In this document: piece after piece, positions 10,101-21,903 of the stretch
How positions within the stretch are numbered: position 1 is the stretch's first letter
Layout of the letters: every line of letters begins with the position of its first letter
Assembly: GCA_963691655.1 (NCBI GenBank)
Contig: OY829326.1
Location: forward strand, 108,659,388 to 108,723,387
Source: Toxonevra muliebris
Lineage: Eukaryota > Arthropoda > Insecta > Diptera > Pallopteridae
Length of the DNA stretch: 64,000 nucleotides
Direction: 5' to 3'
Program-made: the position numbers and the translations under genes
Notes under the pieces: generated by a model
Database searches by the model: none
Seen by the model: only the letters and a program-made list of their open reading frames with translations
Told to the model about the DNA's origin: nothing

Positions 10101-13100
10101 CAAATTTGAATGTGGGTGCATTTGAAGCAGCTGCAACAGTACCGGGTTTCTTAGTTTGACATGCAACGCAAGCGTTTGATTCGTTTTTGTTAGTGACAAG
10201 GCAAGTGGAGCACTCCCATGTGTCGGCTTTCGGTTTGAAAGCATCACCAAAGGAATTTTTAATGGGTTGCAACGTAGGTGTGGTTGCATTTGCAGCACCT
10301 GAAGCACCTTTTCGTGGCGTTTCACAAGCAACGCATTTGCTCGCCTCGTGTTTATTGCGAATCATGCACACATCACACTCCCATTCGTTAGATGATTTCT
10401 TAAATTGACTGCCAAAGGAAGATGTTATTAAAGACGACGTACCAGCAGCCGATTTAGGCATAACTGCAGCAATCTTGCGTGGCGTTTCGCAGGCAACGCA
10501 TTTATTCGCCTCTTGCTTGTTACATATCATACATGTATCGCATTCCCATTCATTGTTGGACTTTTTAAATTGATTACCAAATGAACTAATATTGTTACTA
10601 CTGCTGGAAGTTGCTGTCGCTTGTAAGACCGAAGTGGGATTTGTGGAAATCGTAAACGGTGTCTTGAGTGCATCAAGAACACTCCCAGTTTTAAGTTGTG
10701 GTGGCAACAACGTTTTTTCAGTAGGCGGCATTTTAGATTTAGGCGATTCGATTGTGCTGACACCATCAGAAGCCGTCAACACGTTTGTTGGTGGACTAAA
10801 TTTAAAGTTTCCATTGACGGACATAAAATTTTGTGTAGATATCGCCACACCTTTCAATTCCAACGGTTCTGAAAACTTGTATATTCTTGCGGCAGGAACT
10901 GTACTTTTTACGGTTGGTGTAGTTGGCGTTGTAGTTTGGACTTCATTTAAAGTATTGTAATTAGATGACTGCTTCAATTTACTATATTTGTCCGATTTAA
11001 ATGCATTGCTAATCAATTTTTGACTATCCTTAAACCCAGCAACAGTTTTTAGTGGTTCCATCAATGCTGTTGATGTCCTGGTATTGAAAGCTTTCATCGG
11101 TGATGAAGTAGTCAGCGGAATATCGATCTTCGGCACAGATTGCATCAGTGGGAACGCAAGTTGTGGCAAATTCACCGGTGATGGCGGTGCATCATTCACC
11201 ATACTGCCGACATTTTTTGACGAAGTAATACGCATGGAGCTGCTTACTTTACTTTTAATTTTGTTCGTGTGCCTTTGCTGTGGTTGCGCTGAATGTGATT
11301 GCACTTGACCATCGCCTCCTTTATCCTCTCCTACGGGCAGCGTATACTCCATTGAAGATTTGGTCGCCGGTGTAGATTGCGTTGCGATTTGACGTGAACG
11401 TTCTGTTGTGCTCTGCATCTTTTTCATTTGCAACAGTTGCGACATCGAGGGCACCTGCAACTCTCGTACCGGCGGCAAAGCCTTGCCACCTCCATTAAAA
11501 TGAGTCATGGGGTTGGAGAGAGTGACCATTGGCCGCATATAGGGTGTACGCACTTGAGAAAGCCGCATTGCCCGTGATGCTTGTAAATCGATATCGGTAA
11601 GACGCTTAGATATTGGCAACAATTGCTGTTGGTTTGTCTTCAAATTATTGGCCATTTTCTTTGCCTCACTTAAGGGAGTGGCAAAATCATTTATTAAATC
11701 GAGTATTCTTTTAGCAGTACTTGAAATGGCTGCTGTCGATTCACCGGTTACTGCCGACGAACCGGCTGCTGTTGTTGTGGCAGCGGCAATTGAATTGCTC
11801 GAAGAGGAAAGTGTTGATAAGCTCGATGTGGGGCGTATTAATGTAGGGGTTATGCGCACTGCACTAGCGCCCGTAACACCACCAACCATGCCCCGTTTAT
11901 TTGTGCTGTATTTATTGTATGCAGCAGCACCACCATATGTTGTTTTGCCTTTGTAGAAAGGTGAAAATGTATTCAGTAGCCGACTATCGCTTAAAGCAGA
12001 TGTGCTGCCATAAATGGAGGCATTAAATTGGCGTCGATTGAGGGAAGTTAACGATAAAGTTGAGTTATTCATTGTGTTACCGGCAGTTGTTGTCGCTTGT
12101 GCACCAGCACCAGAGAATAGCGATTTGCGCCCCTCAAGATGCGAATAGAAATTTAAACCATTTCCAAAAGATGATGTCCGACTGCCATTCCGACTACTAT
12201 TAGCTGCGGACATATTGAATAAACCAGTTTTACGTTGCTGCACTGCATCAGCATTATCAATTGCTCTGGCACCGCTGCCACCTTCACTACATTCCGATCC
12301 AGAATCACCGACGTCCACGTTGTCATCTACATTACAACTTTCTGTGCCATTCATCATTTTTTGCTTTTTGCTCGTCACTGCAGGCCAACGCAGGCCATTA
12401 TATTTCGAGGATTTCACTGTCTCATTTAAAATCTCTTCCCCTTCGTCATCCTCAAGGTAAGGCCGTAAAACTAGGTCGACACCTCTCGTTGGAATTGTAG
12501 TTGTGATTCTGGGCAATATCGCTGTTGATGCATCAGCGATACTCCGCTCACGTACAATTCCCGCGCTAGTGCAGGGCATATCGCTGTTTTTAACGCTTGA
12601 TAATGATTGACGCTTAAGATTTGATAAACCAGCACTAGAGGTAGAAGGCCGCTCCGAAGAAATGTGTTGTTGAATATTTAAGTTACGGTGCATGCTGCAA
12701 TGATGAATATTAACAAAGTTCATATTTAAAAATTGTGTATGTAAAAAATAATATAAATTCTTGATAGCAAATTTAGAAATGAAAGTTATAATATGCAATT
12801 ATTTACTTGTCCATTCCGGGATCGCTGCCAAACTGTAAATCAGTAGCAGTGGCAACTGCGCCTTTTGATTCAAACAGATTTGAAGCTATATCCATGGCGT
12901 ATGGTGCTGGTTTTACTTTACTTTGTTCTTTAGCATAGAAATTCAAATGGTCTCTCGTCATTTGTTGGCTTGACGGTGGCTGTTGTGAAATGCTGCTACG
13001 TGAATTAATGCCAATAGCAGGTGTTGATGCAATTAGCGGTTGATGTTGCATCAAAGGACTATCGCGCATATTGGAAATCTGTGAAATCAACCAAAAAATA

Positions 13101-14263
13101 CCATACACATTTGATTCGATAATTGTATAATTGAAACTTACATCAAGATTAAATCGTGATCGTTTCATAGGTGGTGATTTTAAATTACGACGTATGGCAC
13201 TAATAGCGGTTGGGTTATCATCTTCGCTACTATTGCTCCCATCGTCATCCTCATTTTGATCATCATCAGAATTATTATTCTGTGGATCATCATCATAGTC
13301 TTGTTCGATTTCGAAGCGACGGCGACGTCGTGTAATGCCACCTAAACCAGCTGCATCAGTACCACCTGCGCCACTATTACTGCTAAGACTTCCATTGATA
13401 GAGTCGTTGTTTTTATTTGCTGATGGCGACCACCACTTGGAGAGTCTATTGGGGATAATGCTGGACACGCGAGATTTCACCTTCCCGATAATTGACTGTA
13501 TAAGCAGAGAAGTAATCATCGATATTAGAATTTGATACAAATTTAACATTTGATTATCTTGCTTAACAAATATGTCACACTGATAGAAAAATCATCAATA
13601 AATATACAAATTATGGATAAACTTTTTTATTGTAGTATTTTTTAAAAACAATTTCTTATTCAAACTCTATAACTTTAAAACAATTTAAAAAAAAAATAAA
13701 ACAAATTAGCAAATACATACATATAGCTACCTCAATTCTTCAACCACGTATCTCCACTTTGGCCGAAATTGAGTTTTTTTGCTTCCATTGTATAAAATCA
13801 ACACGAAAGTCAATTTTCAAACCTTTAGTTATTTCCTTTCTCTAAGAAATCGTACTTTGGGAGATACGTGGTTGCAGAATACAGGTATGGAGTTTTAGCT
13901 TTCAAAACATTTCAGTTAGGTAATTCGAATTATTAGTTACTTTACCGTATATGGCAACCCTATTACTAAAAGTAGATTAGTTGAGTATTTGTCATCTACA
14001 TATGTATAATAAAGAGTTTACATGAATTCACTAAAATTTTCCCTTATTGTGATTGTTACATTGCACAGCTTTGTGCAATTTCCAAACTTAAAACTAAACA
14101 TTCTCCCAACACTGCAAACTGTACTCACATTATTCGCTGATCCCACAGCAGCATCCAAGGTATCACCGCTAACATTTTGTTCATGCTGTTGCGCTTCGTC
14201 GCTGCTTTGATTCGCGCCGTATTCTGACATTTCTTCTGATCGATGTGACTTTAACGGCGACAA
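7133..14263 (-). CDS. Nup153: Nup153, FG-repeat nucleoporin of the nuclear basket
   Basis: Six exons in consistent phase: 14129-14263, 13142-13495, 12807-13078, 7870-12694, 7704-7790 and 7133-7210, giving 1,917 codons before a stop that was not located. Residues ~46-70 hold the conserved N-terminal stretch KSRVSSIIPNRLSKWW. Four RanBP2-type zinc fingers (W-x-C-x2-C-x10-C-x2-C) begin near residues 968, 1023, 1081 and 1144. From about 1165 onward the chain is a Ser/Thr/Ala-rich FG domain with many FxFG, SFG and FGS repeats. Exons 5 and 6 continue it with AFNF and MFNFG. Nup153 sits on the nuclear face of the pore, binds importin beta and Ran, and contributes to transport and chromatin contacts. 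An alternative start at 14230 (MSEYG) is possible. Introns: 13496-14128, 13079-13141, 12695-12806, 7791-7869 and 7211-7703. Confidence 0.92.
7280..7365. repeat. AGT/GTA trinucleotide microsatellite in Nup153 intron 5
   Basis: Interrupted runs of GTAGTAGTAG and AGTAGTAATA lie between exons 5 and 6 of Nup153. It is plain low-complexity sequence with no other signal. Confidence 0.7.
13735..13880. repeat. 146 bp hairpin-type miniature element in Nup153 intron 1
   Basis: The left arm at 13735-13755 and the right arm at 13860-13880 are inverted copies that differ at one of 21 positions (core CAACCACGTATCTCC). The ~105 bp interior is AT-rich and non-coding. It is probably a miniature transposable element. 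No clear target duplication was seen. Confidence 0.6.
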
Positions 14264-15525
14264 CAGTGTTTCACACAGTCACAGCAGTGAGGGCTTTTTA
14301 TACACTACCTAGCAGGGGCAATTTTTCGGCAAACCACGACTGCTATGCACATACACTTACGCACTCACACACATACACGCAGGCAGCGTCGTGGTCGTCA
14401 AACGCACCTATTGACTTTCGCTGCTTCTGCCTGTCGTCACCACCTTAGCTTTGGTAATACCAATCACCGTCGAATCCTTTATTAGTACTAATAAAAATTC
14501 ACTTCAATATTTTTCTAATAATCCCTTTTACTTTTAGTTACTTGCAGTTATTTATACACATACTTATTAGTTTTCCAAAATTATAAATTAGAAAAAATAT
14601 TCCAACTCGTTGCTTGTTGGCTGTGGTGGCCTCGAGCCGCGTACTCCGCTGTCGCCGACTACCGTCGCAGTCGCTCGTTACTTATTCTTTTATTCTTCTT
14701 GGATTTTCTTTTTTACTCACTTGCACTCACAACACGCTGATTATGCTTTTTCGCTCTAACACAATAGAACACATTTTTTCATTCGCAATTTTTTTTTCTG
14801 CCGTTTTTAACGTCGTCGTCTTCGTCTCAAACTATTTTTCGTCGTTCAACGAGGCATTCAAGCACTATTCCTAACAAGTTTTCGTCACAAATATTATTAG
14901 TTTTCACTCCTTACAATTAGAATTTGTTACTATATAAGTTGCGTTAGCATTTACAATTAATTTTATGCGTAAACTTTTACTGAAAAATTAAAATTTTTGA
15001 TTTTTCTGTGAAGCACGATGAAAACGAAACAACGCGTGAACACGAACGAAGCAACGAACCAAGATTTTTCTTCCACTTCTTTTTTCGTTAAGTTCAACGA
15101 TAAAATACCTCGTGTAATGGTTGCATTATTTGGCACTCAATTACTAAAGTAAACACGTTAAGTAATATAATTTTAATACAGGAAGCATATAAAAGCATAT
15201 ATTAAGGGCTCAAATTGAATAATTTTACATTTTTTCTCATTTTCGGTCCGAATTGAGTTCGAATTTCGCTATAAAAATAAATGCCAAACGAAATTGAGTA
15301 TAAAATTGAGCTGTCAATTGAAATTGCGTTAGAAGAAAAACTCCAGGTGAATGAATGACTTCAATTTCAAATTGAATACTAAAAATGCTCAATTTTGGAT
15401 CCGTATGAATAGGCTATTACCGAGGTTAACAGGACTTTTACACGTTTTAATTAGTTACATAGTAACTAAATGATTATGACTAACGAACTATATTTTTTCA
15501 TTCATTTATTCGAACTAGTTAGAAA
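14264..15525. other. Nup153 5' leader/promoter region and AT-rich spacer
   Basis: Upstream of the Nup153 start, the minus strand should hold the 5' UTR and core promoter; the GC-richer block 14340-14460 and the CG-containing stretches near 14620-14850 and 15005-15060 are the best candidates. No TATA box or initiator could be assigned confidently. From 15200 to 15400 the sequence repeats AATTGAG/CAATTT words, which may be an old element. No other gene is seen. Confidence 0.4.
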
Positions 15526-16363
15526 CAGAGCTGGGCGTGTAGAAGTTGAGTTCAAGTAAATGAAGGAATCGTACTCAAAATTTTTTGAATACCATTACAG
15601 TAATCGTACTCGAAATTTTTTGAGTACGTTTACAGTACTCGCTTTGGTTTGATTACAAAATAATTTGTATTAAATATTTGAAATTAGTTCATAAAATGTT
15701 TGAAAATATAAATATATCAGCACCATTTGAACCTTCATACTTGCGTGTTTTGTTGGGTAATGTTCAGGAAAATATCTAAATTTGGCCTTTGGGGTCATCT
15801 GAAGACCAGTCCAGCTCATCAATAGACGACATCATTTTTTTTTTTAATGAAATTGAAAATTCAGAATACCACTGATACTCTGAAGTTCACAAAATTAACT
15901 ATTAAAAAAATGTCTGCTTATGCTGACCACGTTGCCGTTAATATTTTTAATGCTATTATCTGTGTGAGGATTAGCGCCAGTAACAAATGAATGAGCGAGA
16001 ATTAATTTATAACTTCGAAAAATTTATGATTTTTTACGGATAATTCAATTGCTTTTAGTTTTGAGTTGTTATTGGCACTTCAGCCAAGTGACATTTGTCT
16101 CAAGAACAACTTAAAAATTTATTTATGTTCAAATATGTATTACATGCATATGAGTAATTGTACTCAAAATACGAAAAAGTAATCATACTCAAAAAAATTT
16201 GAGTGAAGTACTCAAAAAAGTTTTAGTACGATTACTGTAATGGTACTCAATAAAAAAGTAAGTACGATTACAGTAATTGTACTAAAAAAAATTTAGTACG
16301 ATTACAAGTAATGGTACTTCATGTGAAATGGATTACAAAAGTAATCGAAACCGCCCAGCTCTG
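15526..16363. mobile_element. Non-autonomous hAT element, 838 bp
   Basis: The termini CAGAGCTGGGCG (15526-15537) and CGCCCAGCTCTG (16352-16363) are perfect 12 bp inverted repeats of the CAGNG hAT type. They are flanked by 8 bp direct repeats GTTAGAAA (15518-15525) and GTTAGAAG (16364-16371) that match at seven of eight positions, the hAT target-site length. Just inside both ends are arrays of GTACTCAAAAA and ATTACAGTAATGGTAC words, which can form secondary structure. No transposase frame is present. Confidence 0.88.
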
Positions 16364-17189
16364 GTTAGAAGTGATAGAACCTATCGAATTATTTCAACTA
16401 TTAAAAGATTTGAGGTTCGCAAGCACTGACGCGATTTTGTCACAGGGTTTTCGGCACTTCAAACTTCGAAATCGCACGTTACTGGCGCGATTTTGTTACT
16501 GTTTTACTTTTTGTTTATTTTTTTTTACGCAACAATTTTTTTGCTATAAAATAAAATGTGATGTTTCGCGCTATTTCGATAGGGAAATGTTTTCCCTATC
16601 GAACATTTTTCAATAATTTTTTTGTTGAAAAACTTTCCTATCACAAAAGAAATAAAAGAACAAAATGAAGAAGAAAAAAACATCGCAGTAAAAACGCAGT
16701 GAGGTTTCCGCGCGACAAAATAAAAAAATAGTTATGTTCAAAAATCGCTCTGCGACAATAACGCGACTGTGCGTGGCTGTTCATATACAATAACGTGTTG
16801 CGTTTTCCCAACTTATGTTGCTTCTACAAAGTCACGTCTGTGCATGCATACCTTTATGGTATAAACCAGGGGTACCCAAAAGTTTCTTATAGAAGTGCAA
16901 ACACAAATACATATAAACTTTATTATTATAAAGGAACAAAAAATCATACGTTAGACAACAACAAATTCTACGTTGAATATAACTGTCGCTAATATGTTGT
17001 TGCTTTGATCTTTGGTATAGGCAAAGAGAGATGAGAAAAAAAAATTGTTTGTGTATTTGGTATTGTTCAGTGTATAGAGCTAGGTGTGTGTATTAAAATG
17101 CACAGCGAATACCTTGTATTGTATTATATTAGAGGTATATATCGTTGTACCGCGACCTTTAAGATCTATTGTACGTCCCTCTTCTCTCT
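16364..17189. other. Spacer with short dyads
   Basis: No gene is seen. A perfect 12 bp-arm hairpin centred on TCGATAGGGAAA lies at 16576-16602. The words CGCGATTTTGT and GCGACAAAAT recur in both orientations between 16430 and 16780, suggesting a decayed repeat of unknown type. The 3' UTR of the minus-strand retrotransposon relic probably reaches into the right end of this stretch. Confidence 0.4.
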
Positions 17190-17203
17190 ATAGGCTAATC
17201 TGC

Positions 17204-20200
17204 CTAGAGTGCCTCATCCAGTTCAGTCTCCCTCAATAATTTCAGTATTACCCCCGGATCTATGGATGCTAGTTCTGTACGGGGCACTTGGCACATACGA
17301 AGAAATTTCCTTTTGTGGATCAATGCTCCACACTGAGCTAAAATATGTTCTAATAATTCATCTTCCTCATTACAAAACCTACATATTGAGCTTTCCTCAA
17401 CCCCTATTTTGCAAAGGTGTTCTCTGAGCCTGCAGTGCCCAGTCTGAATACCAGCTAATATGCGCAAACTGTTTTTGTTGATACCGATGTAGAATGCGTA
17501 TCTACTTTTATTATAGTTACCTAGAAACGCTTTGCCTCAGTCCCGCAAGATTAATAAAGAGTTCTTGCTTCTTGTTCCTCTCTTCCTGCCTGAGTAATTC
17601 CCTTATTACACTATCTCTTACTCCACAGAAGGGTTCAGGTCACACGAAAGTAGTCGCTGCACCCTTTCTAGCTAGTCCAAGAAATAGTTGCCGTTCACCG
17701 GGCTATCTCGGTTTTAAGACCCTATAGATCTCCCCGTTAGCTTTTTATCTCTTTTTGCTCTTATGATAGCTGCCTTGGAGGCACCCTCTATTACGAGGTG
17801 TAATGGAGTGTGATCCAATAGTACCTCCAATGCAGCAATCGGGGATGTTCGCATCGCTCCTATTATACAGAGACATGCTAACCTTTGAACTTTTCCTAAT
17901 TGAGCTTTCGCAGTTTTTAGTTGAGTTCTGCTTGCCCACGGTAATGGTCCATATGTAATGATTGGCCTTACCATCATTGTGTACATCCAGCGCAGTACAG
18001 TTGGTTTACATCCCCAAGGTTTTCCTGCTAACCTGCTGCATACCATTAGAGCGCGAGTGGCTTTATTTTTCACTGGCTCAACATGCAATTTCCATACTAA
18101 GCCCAGATACCTAACCTCTGGCTTTTGTACAATAACCTCTCCAGCTAGTGATAACGCTTTCCAGCGCGGGTGTGACCTTTTCCTAGTAAACGGAACTATA
18201 GTGGTCTTTGCAGAGTTAATATTTAGCCCAACTGACCTGCACCATCTCCTTGTAATACAAAGTGTATCTTCAAATTTACCTCTGGCTATGAGGACGATAT
18301 CGTCCGCATACCCTTGACAGTTTATGCCTGCCTCCGAGAGTTCCACTAAAATTTTGTCTACTACCAGGCTCCACATTAGAGGTGATAGTGCTCCTCCCTG
18401 TGGACATGCTCTGGTTATGCTGACTGATATGGTACCTAGCCCTGTTTTCATCTCAGCTGTTCTAGAGGAGAGCATTTCTGACATCCATCTAGATGCCCTC
18501 TTCGACTTAGAACAGCCTCGTGTGAGATGTTGTCGAAAGCTCGGAATCTTCGCCGCTAAGTCATGCAGAGCTGTCTCGGTAGACCTGCCTGTTCTATATG
18601 CATGCTGATTTTTTTTTTTGGTATAAATAGCACCTTTGCCCTTCGCCAAGCTGTTGGTATGTACCCAAAAGCCAGACTAGTTCTCCCTATACTAATAAGG
18701 AATGGCATTATTTCCTTAACCCTCTAAACCAGCTAGGTTGAAATAATAAAACAAACACCAGAATTTTCGTTTCCACTTAATATTGATGAAAGAAAAATGA
18801 ATATGAAGTCCATTTTTTTATTAGTTTTTCAGTTTAGCAGTTAGGTGAGAAAAACGAAAGGCTGCCCTGATGCGGCCTTGTGGGTTTAAGCCAAAAAATA
18901 AAGATATGTGTAGACAATTCAGAAGGTTTCTTATTTTGTGTTGTATCCTCTCATTTGTCATAAATTCTCATTTTTTATACAAAATTATACGAAATTATGA
19001 TTATACGACAGTATATGAGGAGACTTAGAAATATATTTTTTTAGATTTTTATAAAAAAATCTTCTGTGCGCGATAATTTTTCGTCACAAAGCGACACTTT
19101 GGACACATAAAAATAGCTATAAACAACAATCGTGCGATCGCAGAAAGTGCAAACTGACCACAAATTATGTGTTTATTCTTTCTTCAGGTAATTAATTGAA
19201 AAAATAAATAAATTTTCACTTGTCCATTAATTAAAATAGAGCGATGGCTGCCTCAGGGCGGCCTTACGGGTTAGAGGGTTAATGCCATTCTGTAAGAGGG
19301 CAGGAAATATGCCCTCAAGACCAGGTGATTTAAATGGTTGAAAAGTGTTTAACGCCCATTCTAATTTAGACGCGGAGCATATTTCTGCTGCTACCTTCCT
19401 GCCTACTCTGTTTATTCTTTTAGGCTGCCCCCCTAAATACCGCTATCTAACTCAACACTTCCTGGGAAGTGTGTTGCTAGAAGTAATTCAGCTCTTTCCT
19501 TTTCATTACACGTGAAGCTGCCATCTGATTCCTTCAACGCCATAGTCCGCTCCGTTTTGCTCTGTTATGAAGCTTGCATACTTCGGTTCTAATGGCACTT
19601 AGGGTACTATTCCACCATATGGCGTCCTTTTCCAGATTTTCCACTTTTTCTGGGCAACTGCCCTCGAAAGCATCTAGTATTGCTTCGTTCAGTTCATTTA
19701 CGGAATATTCGAGTTCATGATGACTTTTAATCAACTTGAACGACTTAATACCTTCTAAGTTGTACTTTAGTACTTCTATGTATTCTGTCCAGTTCGTCTT
19801 CCTGGGATTTTAAAAGGACGGTATTTCGGTACTTGTGCCCTTTTGGAGGAACTCTATGATTTTGTGATCAGAGAGTGAGTCCTCTTTGAATACCCTTCAG
19901 TTCTTGAGTAGACCTACTATATTTTGACTGCTTACTGTTATGTCTAATACTTCTTTCCTAACTGTAGCAACATAAGTGGGTTCATTCCCTACGTTTAGTA
20001 TTTCCGGATTAGTGGATAATTTCTAAAAGGTACCCTCTGCTGTTGTTGTTTGTACTGCCCCATATGGTACTGTGAGCGTTGGCATCGCATCCGAGAAGTA
20101 GCAGTCTGTGCCTGTTGCAGTAGTCCACCAGTTGCCTCACTTCTGATGGCGGTGGTGACGACTCTTCACCCGGAAAACATGCCGACGCCACTACTATGGC

Positions 20201-20236
20201 GCGTTTTCTGCAATCGATATTAAGTTCCCGCGTCAT
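17204..20236 (-). pseudogene. Retrotransposon ORF2 relic (endonuclease and reverse transcriptase)
   Basis: From the 5' side: 20236-20009 encodes part of the endonuclease (LLLGCDANAHSTIWGS); 19734-19534 is linker; about 19380-19283 holds the start of the reverse transcriptase (FQPFKSPG); and 18649-17714 holds AYRTGRSTETALHD, CPQGGALSPLMW, YADDIVLIA and the thumb. The segment 17467-17204 keeps the C-terminal Cys/His motif (CRFCNEEDELLEHILAQC). The catalytic YADD is intact, but the frames are disconnected. No RNase H segment is recognisable between 17714 and 17467, where only ~250 bp separate the thumb from the Cys/His end, so that domain is deleted or was never present. Confidence 0.82.
18720..19278. 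mobile_element. piggyBac-type MITE, 559 bp, inserted in the retrotransposon relic
   Basis: The ends CCCTCTAAACC (18720-18730) and GGGTTAGAGGG (19268-19278) are inverted repeats with one mismatch, and TTAA flanks both sides (18716-18719 and 19279-19282). TTAA duplication with CCC-starting termini is the piggyBac signature. The retrotransposon reading frame resumes on either side, which proves insertion. Inside, the phrase GCGGCCTTGTGGGTTTA near 18873 echoes GCGGCCTTACGGGTTAGA at the right end, a subterminal repeat. No transposase is encoded. Confidence 0.85.
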
Positions 20237-20349
20237 GAATTCTGTAAAACAAACATAATTAATGTTGTTTCTAATTAGAATACGTTAGCCTGGGCACAAT
20301 TGATACATGTTCCGCTGCTCATAGAGCTTACTTAGAGGGGCTCTTGCCC

Positions 20350-21310
20350 CTAATTGCTGCCACTCTGCAACATCCTTTCTACCTCCTCGTCTATGGGGCA
20401 GTCCATATTTAGGAGGGAGAGGTCGATACCTCCAACTTCAGTCGCGGTTGAAGATGGGAGTACTGAGCCTTCCACTTTACTCGCGGCTGATGATGTTACA
20501 GTATCGTCCTCCACCTCGACCACCTCTGAGACCACTCCCTTACCTTCGGTGCGCCATTGCTGACAGGAGCCTCTGGGTCAGGATTCGAAGTGTCCTCTTC
20601 CGTGGCCTTCTTGTGCACTCCATGCACCGTGACCTCACCAAACCGGTAGTTTGTGAAGCCCCCTGAAGTACAGATGGCTTCAAACGATTCAAACTCACCC
20701 ATACTTATCATCAGTAGCTTCCTCACGAGCTTTCAATACTCTCCAGAGGTACATTTTTAGGCCCTTGTTTTGAGCATTGAGTAGGAGTAGGACCAGTATC
20801 CGGGCCGACGTCTGGCCCAACCTCCTGGGGAAGAATATGGTCACCACGTGCGACTTGGGGACATCATCACCTATACGTGAAATAAGAGGCGGTTTATTCC
20901 AGGCCGTTAAAACCGGGGCTACTCCTTTCAGCCATTCGGCCGACTGCACATCTTTGCAGTCGATGAGTAGATAACCCGGCCTGAAATGGATACCCTCAAA
21001 CTGCAGTTTGTGTGCCCATCCCTTTGCCACCTCCTCTAGGATGGCGTCTTCTAGGGCCGAAAGCTGCTCGGTTGACAATAATACCTTGGGGTATTCCTTT
21101 GGTAACACTGCTATCCTACCGGACATATCCATCCTCGGTTTCTTCACCTCCTGGTTTTGTGGTGGAGTGATGACCGAGCTTCCCCTTTTTCTTTCTAGAG
21201 GTTCCTGGAAAGTGGATTCTCATGCTCATGCTCATCTGCCTTCTTTCTAGCCTCTCCAGGTTCAAGCCTCTGCTCCAGGTATCTAATATACCACCTTGAA
21301 CCTGCCCCAC
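20350..21310 (-). pseudogene. Retrotransposon ORF1 relic (DUF4780-like)
   Basis: The best segment is 21147-20695 (150 residues). It contains GWAHKLQFEGIHFRPGYLLI, a core shared in pattern with ORF1 of the element at the left edge. Flanking minus-strand frames at 21310-21116, 20726-20496 and 20535-20350 carry charged and Ser/Val-rich pieces of the same protein in shifted frames. At least two frameshifts separate them, so it is not translatable as one protein. Confidence 0.65.
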
Positions 21311-21903
21311 TAAGGCCCTTCCTTAGTGGGTCGTCCATACCACCTGTTTGCCCAACTAGTGGTACCTTCGTCTCACGCCGCTTGTGTCTGTGTAGTTACC
21401 ACGGTCTACTTTGGCTTTACTGGTCACCGTACGGTTACCCTCAGAGCTTAGTCTCAGCGTAGGTGCAGTCGTTGCCTGACACCTTACTGCCCCTTTCGAC
21501 CTAGGTGAACCCTACTTGTGGAAGCTCGCAGATCTTCATCACGTAACTCATGCTCCATTCGATCTGCGAGTTCCCTTGCTTTTTTAAATTCTTAAATTTT
21601 TGTTGTTGTTTTTTTGTGCTCATATTTGTAATACGACCGCTAGCCTGCCTTCTGCCTTCAATCAAGTGTACGTTTAAACTATAAAAAGCGGGAAGGGGTT
21701 GGTCCACCATAGCATAGCCCGTCTGCTATGGTAAGGCCATTGTTACTTCTTGAGGCGGCCCGCTATCAAGTAGGCAGCCTATTCATAACACTAGTATCAG
21801 ACGCACACGGAACCCACGTGCTGTTTGCAAGTAACAGGTTGCACCAGACGTCTGATGTGCAATTGCTACCAGCTGCCACCACGTGGAGGTGATAGACTAC
21901 ACT

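Larger units (their letters stand above)
17190..21903 (-). mobile_element. Decayed non-LTR retrotransposon (LOA/R1-like), minus strand
   Basis: Read on the minus strand, the order is a GC-rich 5' leader (about 21903-21311), an ORF1 relic (about 21310-20350), then an ORF2 relic (20236 down to 17204). It is GC-richer than the AT-rich host spacers. Frames are broken by several stops and frameshifts, and a 559 bp piggyBac-type MITE interrupts the reverse transcriptase. The ORF1 domain resembles that of the element at 1-4950, so the two are related, though diverged. The exact ends and any target duplication were not resolved. Confidence 0.8.
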
